From DASPLH01 sp035627675 (GTDB lineage: Bacteria > Acidobacteriota > Terriglobia > Terriglobales > Acidobacteriaceae): DNA of 14,175 nucleotides. A model generated the notes under the pieces. That model had not been told where the DNA came from. It saw nothing but the letters and a program-made list of their open reading frames with translations, and did no database searches. A program made the position numbers and the translations under genes. The stretch spans positions 1 to 14,175 of the forward strand of contig DASPLH010000024.1 of assembly GCA_035627675.1 (NCBI GenBank), read 5' to 3'. Of this stretch, positions 5,786 through 12,358 are shown piece by piece (the stretch's first letter is position 1; every line of letters begins with the position of its first letter).

Positions 5786-6733
5786 TTACGCGGCGTCCCG
5801 GTAGCGTTCCCCCCTGGCCCGGCCGCGCTCGTACATCTCGGTCGTCATCTGCTCCACCGCGCTGCGCCCGCCGAGGCCAAAGGCCAGGGCTACGGCCACG
5901 GCGATGGCGCCCAACACCAGCGTGAACGCAATCCTCACGATGTCCGGCGCAATCTGGAGTTCGCGCAAGGCGAGGAAGCCGCCGAAGGTGAGGATGACGG
6001 CCTTCACGCCTCCGCCCACCAGTTCAGAGCGCGCGCCCGATGCCGGACCGACCACGCGATCGCGCACCCAGTCGGCAATGACCAGCGACACCCCGAAGAT
6101 CAACGCAGCCGCAATCACGTGCGGAACGTAGGCCACGACCCGCGCGAGCCCGTTGGCAACCGTCTCCAGCCGCCAAGCGCGAGCCACCTGGGCGAACGTC
6201 ATCAGCAGCACGAGCCAGTAGATCGCGCCGGCGAGAAAATCCGACGCAGGATAGTGCGGCCCGCGGTCCGCGAATGGGTACGATTCGTGGAAATCGGCGC
6301 GCTGTCGCACCTCCGAGCCCGGCCCGGTGACGGGGATGCGCTCTTCCTGGTCGCGAATGAGCCCCCGCCGGCGCAGGAAATCATCGACTCCGGAACGCGG
6401 TAACAGGTTGCGAGCCAAGCTCCGGAGACTCGACGCGATGATCCAGCCGATGACAAGGATCAGCAGTCCGCCAATGAAATCCGGGATGAAACCGATCATG
6501 CGGTCGAACGCGCCCTTGCCGCGTTCGTACATCGATGGGCTCTGCGGTTGAGCAGGCGCCGGAGCGGCCGCCTGTTGCGAAACCGGCTCGGGAGCAGTGG
6601 CGGCCTGCGCCGGAACGCGCTTCTCGGTCACGGTGACACGCTGCCGCTGTTGCAGCGAGAACGCCGGTTGGGTGGCGCCAACGGCGAAGAACAAGAGCAA
6701 GAACGAAGCGGCGACGAGAAAGTGCTTCTTCAT
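5786..6733 (-). CDS. Membrane protein with conserved TM-helix repeats (MscS-related, CmpX-like)
   Basis: This 315-residue protein starts with a signal peptide (about 1-26), then a Gln/Ala/Pro-rich periplasmic stretch (30-66). The first conserved TM-helix repeat covers about 75-125 (GFIPDFIGGLLILVIGWIIA, 81-100). Further hydrophobic segments lie near 165-185, 200-221, 243-258 and 266-288. The last ends in ALAFGLGGR (282-290), a hallmark of this family, in which it marks the pore-lining repeat of small mechanosensitive-channel relatives. The family is placed near MscS but lacks its cytosolic vestibule. A loop at 125-165 is charged and poorly conserved-looking. Role in osmotic or membrane-stress response is inferred from the family only. 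The ATG at 6733 has AAAGGA 7 nt upstream, a good ribosome binding site. Lon lies upstream on the same strand but a terminator separates them. Confidence 0.85.
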   Translation of the reverse strand: MKKHFLVAASFLLLFFAVGATQPAFSLQQRQRVTVTEKRVPAQAATAPEPVSQQAAAPAPAQPQSPSMYERGKGAFDRMIGFIPDFIGGLLILVIGWIIASSLRSLARNLLPRSGVDDFLRRRGLIRDQEERIPVTGPGSEVRQRADFHESYPFADRGPHYPASDFLAGAIYWLVLLMTFAQVARAWRLETVANGLARVVAYVPHVIAAALIFGVSLVIADWVRDRVVGPASGARSELVGGGVKAVILTFGGFLALRELQIAPDIVRIAFTLVLGAIAVAVALAFGLGGRSAVEQMTTEMYERGRARGERYRDAA

Positions 6734-6875
6734 GGCAGCGTCCTTTCGTCAGCCTGGCCAACACAGAGATGTGAGTTGATGAAACGGGGATGCCCTTCCA
6801 CGGACGTGCCCCACTTTCGCTGCCAAGTTCGCACACCGGTCGAGGCCTCCGTGCGCCAGCGGCGATAGAACGCAA

Positions 6876-6905
6876 AGCAAAACCCCGGCCGAAGTGGCCG
6901 GGGCT
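6876..6905 (-). terminator. Intrinsic terminator of lon
   Basis: CCCCGGCC (6883-6890) and GGCCGGGG (6896-6903) form a perfect 8-bp GC stem with a 5-nt loop. On the minus strand the stem is followed by TTTTGCTTTGCG, a short U-rich tail. It begins 18 nt after the lon stop codon. Confidence 0.85.
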
Positions 6906-6921
6906 GATGAATCGTTTGTGC

Positions 6922-9345
6922 TTAGACCGTGGCTGGCTCGGGAGTCTTGTCTCCCAGCTTCTCGTCTGCCGTGATCCCCGGAAGAGCAATGGCCAGCACC
7001 TCGTCGATCGTATTGGCGTAGTGCAGCGTCATGCCTTCCAGTTGTTCGGGCATCAAGTCTTCCTCGGCGTTCTGACGGTTATCCGCCGGGAGAACGACGT
7101 CGGTCACTCCCGCGCGCTTGGCCGCCAGGAACTTCTCCTTCACTCCGCCGATGGCCAGCACGTTTCCGCTCAGCGTGATCTCTCCGGTCATGGCCAGCTT
7201 CGGACGCACCACTCGATCGCTGAGCAACGAAACCAGCGCTGTCACGATCGTCACGCCCGCCGAAGGACCGTCCTTCGGGATGGCTCCGGCCGGCACGTGT
7301 ATGTGCAGGTCGTACTTGGTGAAGAAGTCCTCGTCGATTCCGAGCTTGACGGCATTGGCGCGCACCCAACTGTAGGCCGCCTGCATGGACTCGCGCATCA
7401 CGTCCTGGATCTGTCCCGTGATCTTGAACTCGCCCTTCCCTTTCATCTTCATCGCTTCGATGAAAAGGATGTCGCCGCCCGTCGGAGTCCACGCCAGGCC
7501 CACCACCACGCCGGAACGCTTCGTGCGCTCTGCGATTTCGGTATCGACGCGGATCTTGATCCCGCCGAGCATCTCCTGCACGACTTCCTTCGTCACTACA
7601 AGCTTTTCCGTCTTGCCTTCGGCGATGCGGCGCGCCTGCTTGCGGCAGATCGTGCCGATCTGCCGTTCCAGGCCGCGAACACCGGCTTCGCGCGTGTAGT
7701 GGCGAATAATGAACCGCACACTCTCGTCGGTGAACTCGATCTGGTCCGGCTGGATTCCGTTCTCCTCGGTCTGCCGCCGAATCAGGTACTGGAACGTGAT
7801 GTGCGCCTTGTCCTCTTCCGTATATCCATGAAGATCAATGATCTCCATGCGGTCGCGCAGCGGGTCCGGAATCGTGTCAAGCTGGTTTGCGGTCGTAATG
7901 AACAGCACCTTCGACAAGTCGAACGGCACGTCGAGATAGTTGTCGCGGAACGAGTTGTTCTGTTCCGGGTCCAGCGCCTCGAGCAGCGCCGATGACGGAT
8001 CGCCGCGGAAATCGCGTCCCACCTTGTCGATTTCGTCGAGCATGAACACCGGGTCGTTCGTCTCTGCCCGCCGGATGCCCTGAATGATCTGCCCCGGCAG
8101 CGCGCCAATGTAAGTACGGCGATGACCGCGGATCTCGGCCTCGTCGTGAACGCCGCCGAGCGAGAGGCGCACGAACTTGCGTCCCAGCGACCGCGCGATC
8201 GACTTGCCCAGCGACGTCTTGCCCACGCCCGGAGGTCCGAAGAAGCAGAGGATCGGGCCTTTCATCTTTGGGTTCAAGCGGCGCACCGAGAGGTAGTCGA
8301 GGATGCGTTCCTTCACCTTCTTCAGGTCGTAGTGGTCCTCGTCCAACACTTCCTTGGCGCGGTTGATGTCCACGTCGCCGCCGGTGGACTTCGCCCACGG
8401 CAGCACCGTCAGCCACTCGAGGTAGTTGCGCGTCACGCCGTAGTCGGCCGCCATCGGAGACATGCGCTGAAGGCGCTGAAGCTCCTTGTTGGCCTCCTTC
8501 TTCACTTCGTCCGGCATTCCGCTCTGCTCGATTTTCTCTTTGAAGTCCTCGGCGTCGCGAGTGGTGTCGTCCTGCTCGCCAAGTTCCTTCTGGATGGCCT
8601 TGAGCTGCTCGCGCAGGTAGTATTCGCGCTGCGTCTGCTGCACGCGGTCCTGCACCTCGCTCTGGATCTTGTTGCGAAGCTGCTGAACCTCGAGTTCCTT
8701 GGCGAGGTGCTGGTTGATCTTGTCCAGCCGCACGCGCACATCAGGCGTTTCCAGTACATCCTGCTTGTCGCGCGTGGAGAGCGAAGGCAGCGACGAGGCG
8801 ATGAAGTCCACCAGCCGGCCCGGCTCTTCGATGTTCATCGCCACCGTCGAGAGTTCGTCCGAAAGGGTCGGCGAGCCCGCCACGATCTGCTGGAACAGGG
8901 TCAGGATGTTGCGCATCAGCGCTTCCGTCTCGGAGCCCTGCGGCGTAGCCACGTCGGCAATGTTTCGGACGCCGGCCCTCATGAAGGGCTGAAGCTGCGT
9001 GTACTCCTCGACTCGAACCCGCTCCAGTCCTTCCGCAAAGACGAACAGGCTCTGGTTCGGCATCTTTACGACCTTGTGCACGACCGCCACCGTACCCACC
9101 GCGTAGAGGTCAGTCGGCTGCGGGGCATCAACCCGGGCCTCGCGCTGCGCCACCACAACAATCGTCTTGTCGTCCCCGAGAGAGTTGATCAGCTGAACCG
9201 AACTCTCGCGTCCAACCGTCAGCGGTAGCACTGCATGCGGGAAAAGGACTGTGTCCCTTACCGGCAGGACCGGCAGGGTACGCGCCTCTGCGCCGTTCCG
9301 GCTTTCCGGCTCGGTGCGTTCTACATTGCGCGTTTCATTAGCCAT
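6922..9345 (-). CDS. lon: ATP-dependent protease Lon (LonA type)
   Basis: This 807-residue protein is a full-length cytoplasmic LonA protease that unfolds and degrades misfolded and regulatory proteins. The N-terminal substrate-binding domain begins at about 23 (TLPVLPVRDTVLFPHAVLPL) and runs to about 215; a coiled-coil segment follows to about 310. The AAA+ module has Walker A GPPGVGKTS (370-378) and Walker B VFMLDEID (433-440). The protease domain carries the catalytic serine S695 in KDGPSAG and lysine K738 in GVKEKFL, 43 residues apart as in E. coli Lon (S679, K722). The ATG at 9345 is chosen because AAGGAG sits 4-5 nt upstream and the family-like sequence starts soon after; the frame stays open upstream but that stretch shows no Lon similarity. 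An HspR-type operator abuts the ribosome binding site, pointing to heat-shock control. Confidence 0.98.
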   Translation of the reverse strand: MANETRNVERTEPESRNGAEARTLPVLPVRDTVLFPHAVLPLTVGRESSVQLINSLGDDKTIVVVAQREARVDAPQPTDLYAVGTVAVVHKVVKMPNQSLFVFAEGLERVRVEEYTQLQPFMRAGVRNIADVATPQGSETEALMRNILTLFQQIVAGSPTLSDELSTVAMNIEEPGRLVDFIASSLPSLSTRDKQDVLETPDVRVRLDKINQHLAKELEVQQLRNKIQSEVQDRVQQTQREYYLREQLKAIQKELGEQDDTTRDAEDFKEKIEQSGMPDEVKKEANKELQRLQRMSPMAADYGVTRNYLEWLTVLPWAKSTGGDVDINRAKEVLDEDHYDLKKVKERILDYLSVRRLNPKMKGPILCFFGPPGVGKTSLGKSIARSLGRKFVRLSLGGVHDEAEIRGHRRTYIGALPGQIIQGIRRAETNDPVFMLDEIDKVGRDFRGDPSSALLEALDPEQNNSFRDNYLDVPFDLSKVLFITTANQLDTIPDPLRDRMEIIDLHGYTEEDKAHITFQYLIRRQTEENGIQPDQIEFTDESVRFIIRHYTREAGVRGLERQIGTICRKQARRIAEGKTEKLVVTKEVVQEMLGGIKIRVDTEIAERTKRSGVVVGLAWTPTGGDILFIEAMKMKGKGEFKITGQIQDVMRESMQAAYSWVRANAVKLGIDEDFFTKYDLHIHVPAGAIPKDGPSAGVTIVTALVSLLSDRVVRPKLAMTGEITLSGNVLAIGGVKEKFLAAKRAGVTDVVLPADNRQNAEEDLMPEQLEGMTLHYANTIDEVLAIALPGITADEKLGDKTPEPATV

Positions 9346-9352
9346 ATAACTC

Positions 9353-9373
9353 CTTGAGTCAATCGTACTCAAC
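9353..9373. promoter_or_regulatory. HAIR-like HspR operator in front of lon
   Basis: CTTGAGT (9353-9359), a 7-nt spacer and ACTCAAC (9367-9373) match the HspR-associated inverted repeat CTTGAGT-N7-ACTCAAG at 13 of 14 positions with exact spacing. It overlaps the lon Shine-Dalgarno (the arm ends ACTCAAG and runs straight into GAG). A TACGAT inside the element on the minus strand could be the lon -10 box, so a bound repressor would block it. Confidence 0.68.
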
Positions 9374-9609
9374 TTTGGATGATTCGCACCCCAACGAAGA
9401 TGCAGAACGGCGAAATTGCTGAAAAGCTTGAGTTTAGCGCACGAGTGCCGGAGCACATGCGGTCCCGCATACAGAAAGTAGCCGACGCGCCGGACCGATG
9501 ACACCCCGAAGCGCGGGATTGTAACCGACCCCGGGGGTGCCAGCAAGAATACGTGTCCTGACGTGGCCGCCAATTGCCGACAACGGGAGCAGACTTGGAA
9601 ACATCTGAA

Positions 9610-9648
9610 ACCGCGAGGTCTGACTTCGCGGTCCTGGGCCTACGGACC
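9610..9648. repeat. Two overlapping small inverted repeats upstream of the beta-barrel gene
   Basis: ACCGCGA (9610-9616) pairs with TCGCGGT (9626-9632); GGTCC (9630-9634) pairs with GGACC (9644-9648). They share bases, so both stems cannot form fully at once, and AGGTC (9616-9620) can also pair with GACCT (9645-9649). They lie just before the Shine-Dalgarno AAGGAG at 9656-9661. Confidence 0.4.
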
Positions 9649-9666
9649 TGACGTTAAGGAGTTTGA

Positions 9667-10233
9667 GTGAAAACAGTTCGACGCGGTGCTTTCTTCCTGA
9701 TCCTGCTGCTTACTTCGGTCAGCGCCTTCGGCCAGAGCCACGAATTGGCCATCACCGGCGGCGCGAACTTCCCCCGGAACAACGCGTACGACAGCGACGC
9801 CAGCTTTGCGGTGGGCGGCTACTATGCCGGACGCATCTTCTACGTCCCGCTCGCAGGGCTGTACTTCGAGGTGCCCGTGGTTGTCGCGCCCGAGAGCGTG
9901 ACCGACCTCCCAAGCCGCGATAACTACTCGGCGCTCTTCGTCACGCCCGGACTGAAACTCAAGTTCGCTCCCGAATTCCCGATATCGCCGTGGATCGCCG
10001 TCGGCGGAGGATTCGCGCGCTACAAGGTCACCAGCGGCATCGAAGACGGACGCACGAGCAACGTCGGGGTGTGGGATTTTGGGGGCGGCATCGACATGAA
10101 GATCGCGCCCTTCTTCAGCGTGCGCGGAGAGGTTCGCGACTTCTACACCGGAGACCCCGACCTGCGCGTGTCGTCCGGCTCCGGACGCCAGCACAACATT
10201 GTTCCCCAGGCCGGCTTGGTCTTCCGATTCTGA
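9667..10233 (+). CDS. Outer-membrane beta-barrel (porin-fold) protein
   Basis: This 188-residue protein has a signal peptide (MKTVRRGAFFLILLLTSVSA, likely cleaved near FGQS at 21-24). It is followed by alternating strands with Gly and aromatic residues typical of eight-stranded OmpA/OmpW-like barrels: HELAITGGANF, FAVGGYYAGRIFYVPLAGLYFEVP, FVTPGLKLKFAP, WIAVGGGFARY, VWDFGGGIDMKI, FFSVRGEVRDFY. It ends in VFRF; a C-terminal Phe is the usual barrel-assembly signal. No periplasmic domain is attached. The start is GTG at 9667 with a strong AAGGAG 5 nt upstream; no better start fits the signal peptide. An ECF-like promoter upstream would suit an envelope protein but is weak evidence. Specific ligand or pore function is unknown. 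Confidence 0.85.
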   Translation: MKTVRRGAFFLILLLTSVSAFGQSHELAITGGANFPRNNAYDSDASFAVGGYYAGRIFYVPLAGLYFEVPVVVAPESVTDLPSRDNYSALFVTPGLKLKFAPEFPISPWIAVGGGFARYKVTSGIEDGRTSNVGVWDFGGGIDMKIAPFFSVRGEVRDFYTGDPDLRVSSGSGRQHNIVPQAGLVFRF

Positions 10234-10238
10234 ATATC

Positions 10239-10273
10239 AGGTTTCAAGTTTCAAGTTTCGGGTTTCGAGTTTC
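10239..10273 (+). repeat. Tandem heptanucleotide repeat (RRGTTTC)5 directly after the beta-barrel gene
   Basis: Five consecutive 7-nt units: AGGTTTC, AAGTTTC, AAGTTTC, GGGTTTC, GAGTTTC. The array begins 5 nt after the stop codon. Only one orientation is present, unlike the two-armed arrays at 2099-2155 and 3454-3521. Confidence 0.85.
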
Positions 10274-10285
10274 GAGCGCAAAACA

Positions 10286-10312
10286 CAGCGGCCTCCGCGA
10301 GGATTGCCGCTG
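10286..10312 (+). other. Hairpin after the heptad array
   Basis: CAGCGGC (10286-10292) pairs with GCCGCTG (10306-10312), and an inner TCC-GCGA-GGA stem (10294-10303) closes on a GNRA-type tetraloop. No T-tract follows. It may stabilise the 3' end of the beta-barrel mRNA or be a dispersed hairpin element. Beyond it, to the next gene at 10434, nothing else was recognised. Confidence 0.4.
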
Positions 10313-10433
10313 CTGGGCCGTAGCCCTCGATTTCCCGCCAACCCGTGCCGCGCGACTCGTATTCCAAATCATGTAGCGACACCGTTCGGGTGGTGAACGT
10401 CATCGCTAAATGAATGGCCGGGGGGAAAACAAT

Positions 10434-10586
10434 ATGCTTTGGACTCTGTTCGTGATTCTGCTCGTGTTGTGGCTGATCGGTGTTGTGAGCAGCTACACCT
10501 TGGGTGGGTTCATCCACCTGTTACTAGTGCTCGCGATCGTTGCGCTGGTGTTCCAGCTGATCACCGGACGCAGAACGGCACTGTAG
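10434..10586 (+). CDS. Lmo0937-family small membrane protein (DUF5670-like)
   Basis: This 50-residue protein was found by reading the frame directly: MLWTLFVILLVLWLIGVVSS then YTLGGFIHLLLVLAIVALVF and a basic end (ITGRRTAL). Two hydrophobic helices (about 2-19 and 25-44) flank the conserved YTLGGFIH turn, which is the signature of the Lmo0937 family of tiny membrane proteins. Family length is about 45-55, so it is complete. These proteins are common in Acidobacteria and other phyla, often near CsbD and other stress genes, as here; molecular function is unknown. A purine-rich GGGGGGAAAA stretch before the ATG at 10434 may serve as a weak ribosome binding site. Confidence 0.85.
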   Translation: MLWTLFVILLVLWLIGVVSSYTLGGFIHLLLVLAIVALVFQLITGRRTAL

Positions 10587-10746
10587 TCTCCAGCCAACCA
10601 TCAGAGGCGATGACGCCGGCATCGGCAGCAAACTGCTGAGCCCCGGCGGGTTCCGAGCGGGGCCAGCCAAGGAAACTGACGCGGCTTCCGCCCCGTGCCA
10701 GGTACGCGGGCGCAAGCTTCACGAGTGTTCCCGACAGGAGGAGACG

Positions 10747-10968
10747 ATGGATAAAGATCGTGCGGAAGGCAAGCTCGACGACGTGAAAGGCCGCATCAAG
10801 CGCCAGACGGGCGAGTGGACCGGCGACGAAGAGACACAGGCCGAAGGCACCATGGACCAGGTCAAAGGAAAAGTCCAGAACACCTGGGGCAAGGTGAAGG
10901 ACGCCGGGCGCGACGCCGCAGACAAAGTCGACAACGACCGCAGCGACCGCGACAAAGATGCCGCCTGA
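10747..10968 (+). CDS. CsbD-family general stress protein
   Basis: This 73-residue, highly hydrophilic protein carries the CsbD pattern: MDKDRAEGKLDDVKGRIKRQTGEWTGDEETQAEGTMDQVKGKVQNTWGKVKDAGRD in two related helical repeats (KLDDVKGRIK at 9-18 and TMDQVKGKVQNTWGKVKD at 35-52), here given only by those landmarks. The family is a sigma-B target in Bacillus and is linked to osmotic and stationary-phase stress elsewhere; biochemical role unknown. It has no signal peptide or membrane segment. The ATG at 10747 has a near-perfect AGGAGGAG at 10736-10743, suggesting high expression. An intrinsic terminator follows 25 nt after the stop. The 160-bp gap before it holds no recognised promoter. Confidence 0.9.
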   Translation: MDKDRAEGKLDDVKGRIKRQTGEWTGDEETQAEGTMDQVKGKVQNTWGKVKDAGRDAADKVDNDRSDRDKDAA

Positions 10969-10993
10969 CGAAGTTCTCTCTGGGACAAATGGA

Positions 10994-11027
10994 AAAGAGG
11001 GCGCCACAACGCCCTCTTTATTTTTTT
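10994..11027 (+). terminator. Strong intrinsic terminator of csbD, probably bidirectional
   Basis: AAAGAGGGCG (10994-11003) and CGCCCTCTTT (11010-11019) form a perfect 10-bp stem with a 6-nt loop, followed on the plus strand by TTTATTTTTTT. On the minus strand the stem is followed by TTTTCC, so it can also serve the convergent transporter gene ending at 11039. Confidence 0.93.
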
Positions 11028-11038
11028 GAAGCCACCGA

Positions 11039-11752
11039 TCAGGCGAACAGGTGAACCGCCCCGTTCACAACCATCCCGCCAGCCACGATGCAGAACACCG
11101 CCACCACGTAAGCTGAGGCCAGCATGATCCTCCGGTTGTGGCTTCCGTCGGCGAACCGCTCCAGCGACGTGAGCGCCACCTGAGTCAACCAGCCATACAG
11201 CACCATGGCGGCAACGATCCCGAGGCAGAACACCCCAACCCTCAACAGCGACTGCGCGAAGGTCTCGGCGAACGCGATGGGAGCGATCGTCAGCACGCTC
11301 CGCGCTCCACCGATGGCGAAGAATGCGCCCAGAGCCAGTGCCCCGGCGCCGTGCATGTGCGGATGCTGGCTCGGCTTGTGTTCGCGCGCTTTGAACAGGT
11401 GCAGGTGGAAGTGGTGGTGCACGGAGTTGTCGTGGTGATGGTGGTGCGAGTGGACCTTGATCTTGCCCGTCAGCAGCCCCAACAGTGCGACCACACCGGT
11501 GAGCATCAGGAACGCGCCGGCGCTCACTTCGAAAAACCCTGTGACTCGCTCCGGGAGCAGTTCGGTCGAGACCTTCGCCAGGATGCCCGCTATGGCGAGC
11601 ACGGCCGCGTGGCCGATGGCGAACCGCACGGCGAAGTAGATCACCCGCCGGAAGTCGCGACCTGCCGCGGCGCCGTAAGCGGTGATCGCGGCCAGGTGGT
11701 CAGGACCCACACCGTGCAACAATCCCAGCGAAAATAAAACCCAAAGCCACAT
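11039..11752 (-). CDS. NiCoT/RcnA-type nickel/cobalt transporter with His-rich loop
   Basis: This 237-residue polytopic membrane protein has the family signature HX4DH in its first helix region (HGVGPDH, 13-19) and a second motif FAIGHAAVL (44-52) like the LGHSTVV signature of nickel/cobalt transporters. Hydrophobic segments lie near 1-12, 37-58, 74-95, 136-160, 168-190 and 210-232. Between the third and fourth is a cytosolic or periplasmic loop (about 100-134) with 15 histidines, including HSHHHHH at 101-107 and HHHFHLH at 112-118. Such His-rich loops are typical of RcnA-like exporters and some accessory permeases and likely bind metal. Whether it imports or exports cannot be told. The ATG at 11752 follows CAGGTAC (weak Shine-Dalgarno) and TACAAT 14 nt upstream. 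No urease or hydrogenase genes are nearby. Confidence 0.85.
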   Translation of the reverse strand: MWLWVLFSLGLLHGVGPDHLAAITAYGAAAGRDFRRVIYFAVRFAIGHAAVLAIAGILAKVSTELLPERVTGFFEVSAGAFLMLTGVVALLGLLTGKIKVHSHHHHHDNSVHHHFHLHLFKAREHKPSQHPHMHGAGALALGAFFAIGGARSVLTIAPIAFAETFAQSLLRVGVFCLGIVAAMVLYGWLTQVALTSLERFADGSHNRRIMLASAYVVAVFCIVAGGMVVNGAVHLFA

Positions 11753-11766
11753 TGGAGTACCTGCAT

Positions 11767-11772
11767 ATTGTA
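11767..11772 (-). promoter_or_regulatory. Candidate -10 box of the nickel/cobalt transporter gene
   Basis: TACAAT on the minus strand lies 14 nt upstream of the ATG at 11752, in the 57-bp gap behind the acetyltransferase gene. It suggests the transporter has its own promoter. No -35 match was found. Confidence 0.4.
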
Positions 11773-11809
11773 GCTCCGCGTGTACCCCCGGTGTGTGACC
11801 GGCATCACC

Positions 11810-12256
11810 CTACAGGCGTTTAGTCAGGAACAGCCCATCGACCTGGCCGTTGTAGTACCGCGGCAGGGTCTTCAGCAGCGTGTATCCGTGGCGCTTGTAG
11901 AACGAGATCGCGCCCTTGTTGTCCACCGCCACTTCCAGCACGACCATGAAGCCGTCGAGGTCACGCACTTTCCGTTCGGCGGCGTCGATCAGCAAGCTTC
12001 CCAGCTTCTGCCTGCGGTATTCCGGACGCGTGTCGATGGTGATGATGTGCCCGTAGCCTTTCGGGTGCATCTCGGCGGTCACGAAACCCGCCACCCGCCT
12101 GTCTTCGGTCTCGGCGACGATCGTGAACGCCGCCTTACGCTCGATGTAGCTCGACAGCTCCGCCCGCGAGTACGCGATCGTTGGCGGAAAGCACTGCTGG
12201 TCGAGCTTGAACAGCTGCTCGAAGTCACCCTTCTGGTATGGACGTAGCCGGAACAC
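11810..12256 (-). CDS. GNAT-family N-acetyltransferase (RimI-like)
   Basis: This 148-residue cytoplasmic enzyme has the single-domain GNAT fold. Motif A, which binds the acetyl-CoA pyrophosphate, is ITIDTRPEYRRQKLGSLLI at about 72-90, with the R/Q-x-x-G-x pattern RRQKLGSLL. Motif B follows as VLEVAVDNKGAISFYKRHGY (about 106-125), where the N and Y residues match RimI-type enzymes that acetylate protein N-termini. The N-terminal part (LRPYQKGDFEQLFKLDQQCFP) also resembles RimI. The substrate is not predictable. The start is GTG at 12256; TACACT ends 6 nt upstream and only GGAAAC intervenes, so the transcript may be leaderless. The divergent SRPBCC gene starts 102 bp away. Confidence 0.9.
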   Translation of the reverse strand: MFRLRPYQKGDFEQLFKLDQQCFPPTIAYSRAELSSYIERKAAFTIVAETEDRRVAGFVTAEMHPKGYGHIITIDTRPEYRRQKLGSLLIDAAERKVRDLDGFMVVLEVAVDNKGAISFYKRHGYTLLKTLPRYYNGQVDGLFLTKRL

Positions 12257-12262
12257 GTTTCC

Positions 12263-12268
12263 AGTGTA
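12263..12268 (-). promoter_or_regulatory. Candidate -10 box, probable leaderless start of the acetyltransferase gene
   Basis: TACACT on the minus strand ends exactly 6 nt before the GTG at 12256, the spacing expected if transcription begins at the start codon. It is the same hexamer as in front of the moaDE fusion. No -35 was identified. Confidence 0.4.
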
Positions 12269-12358
12269 TCGGAGCGCGTCGCATGCCGCCCGGATGCAAC
12301 TCCCCTTTGCTCCTCATGTTCCAACTAGAGGTTGAAACAGTAATCACGCGGAGGAGAG

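Larger units (their letters stand above)
9346..9666. other. 321-bp divergent intergenic region between lon and the beta-barrel gene
   Basis: No gene was recognised here. It contains the HAIR-like operator (9353-9373), an extra HAIR half-site CTTGAGT at 9427-9433, an ECF-sigma-like element pair (GGAAAC at 9597-9602, TCTGA at 9619-9623, 16-nt spacing) and two overlapping small inverted repeats near 9610-9649. An open frame upstream of lon crosses part of it but appears non-coding. Confidence 0.6.

Noticed and set aside
6817..6835. Sigma-54 promoter (TGGCAG on minus strand) before the TM-helix gene
   Set aside because: The -12 TTGC element is missing at the required spacing.
9431..9447. Possible CIRCE (HrcA) element upstream of lon
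   Set aside because: Only scattered matches to TTAGCACTC-N9-GAGTGCTAA; the HAIR element nearby is a far better explanation for heat-shock control.
9346..9573. N-terminal extension of Lon by 76 residues
   Set aside because: The added sequence has no Lon similarity, would cross the HAIR operator, and the ATG at 9345 has a strong Shine-Dalgarno.
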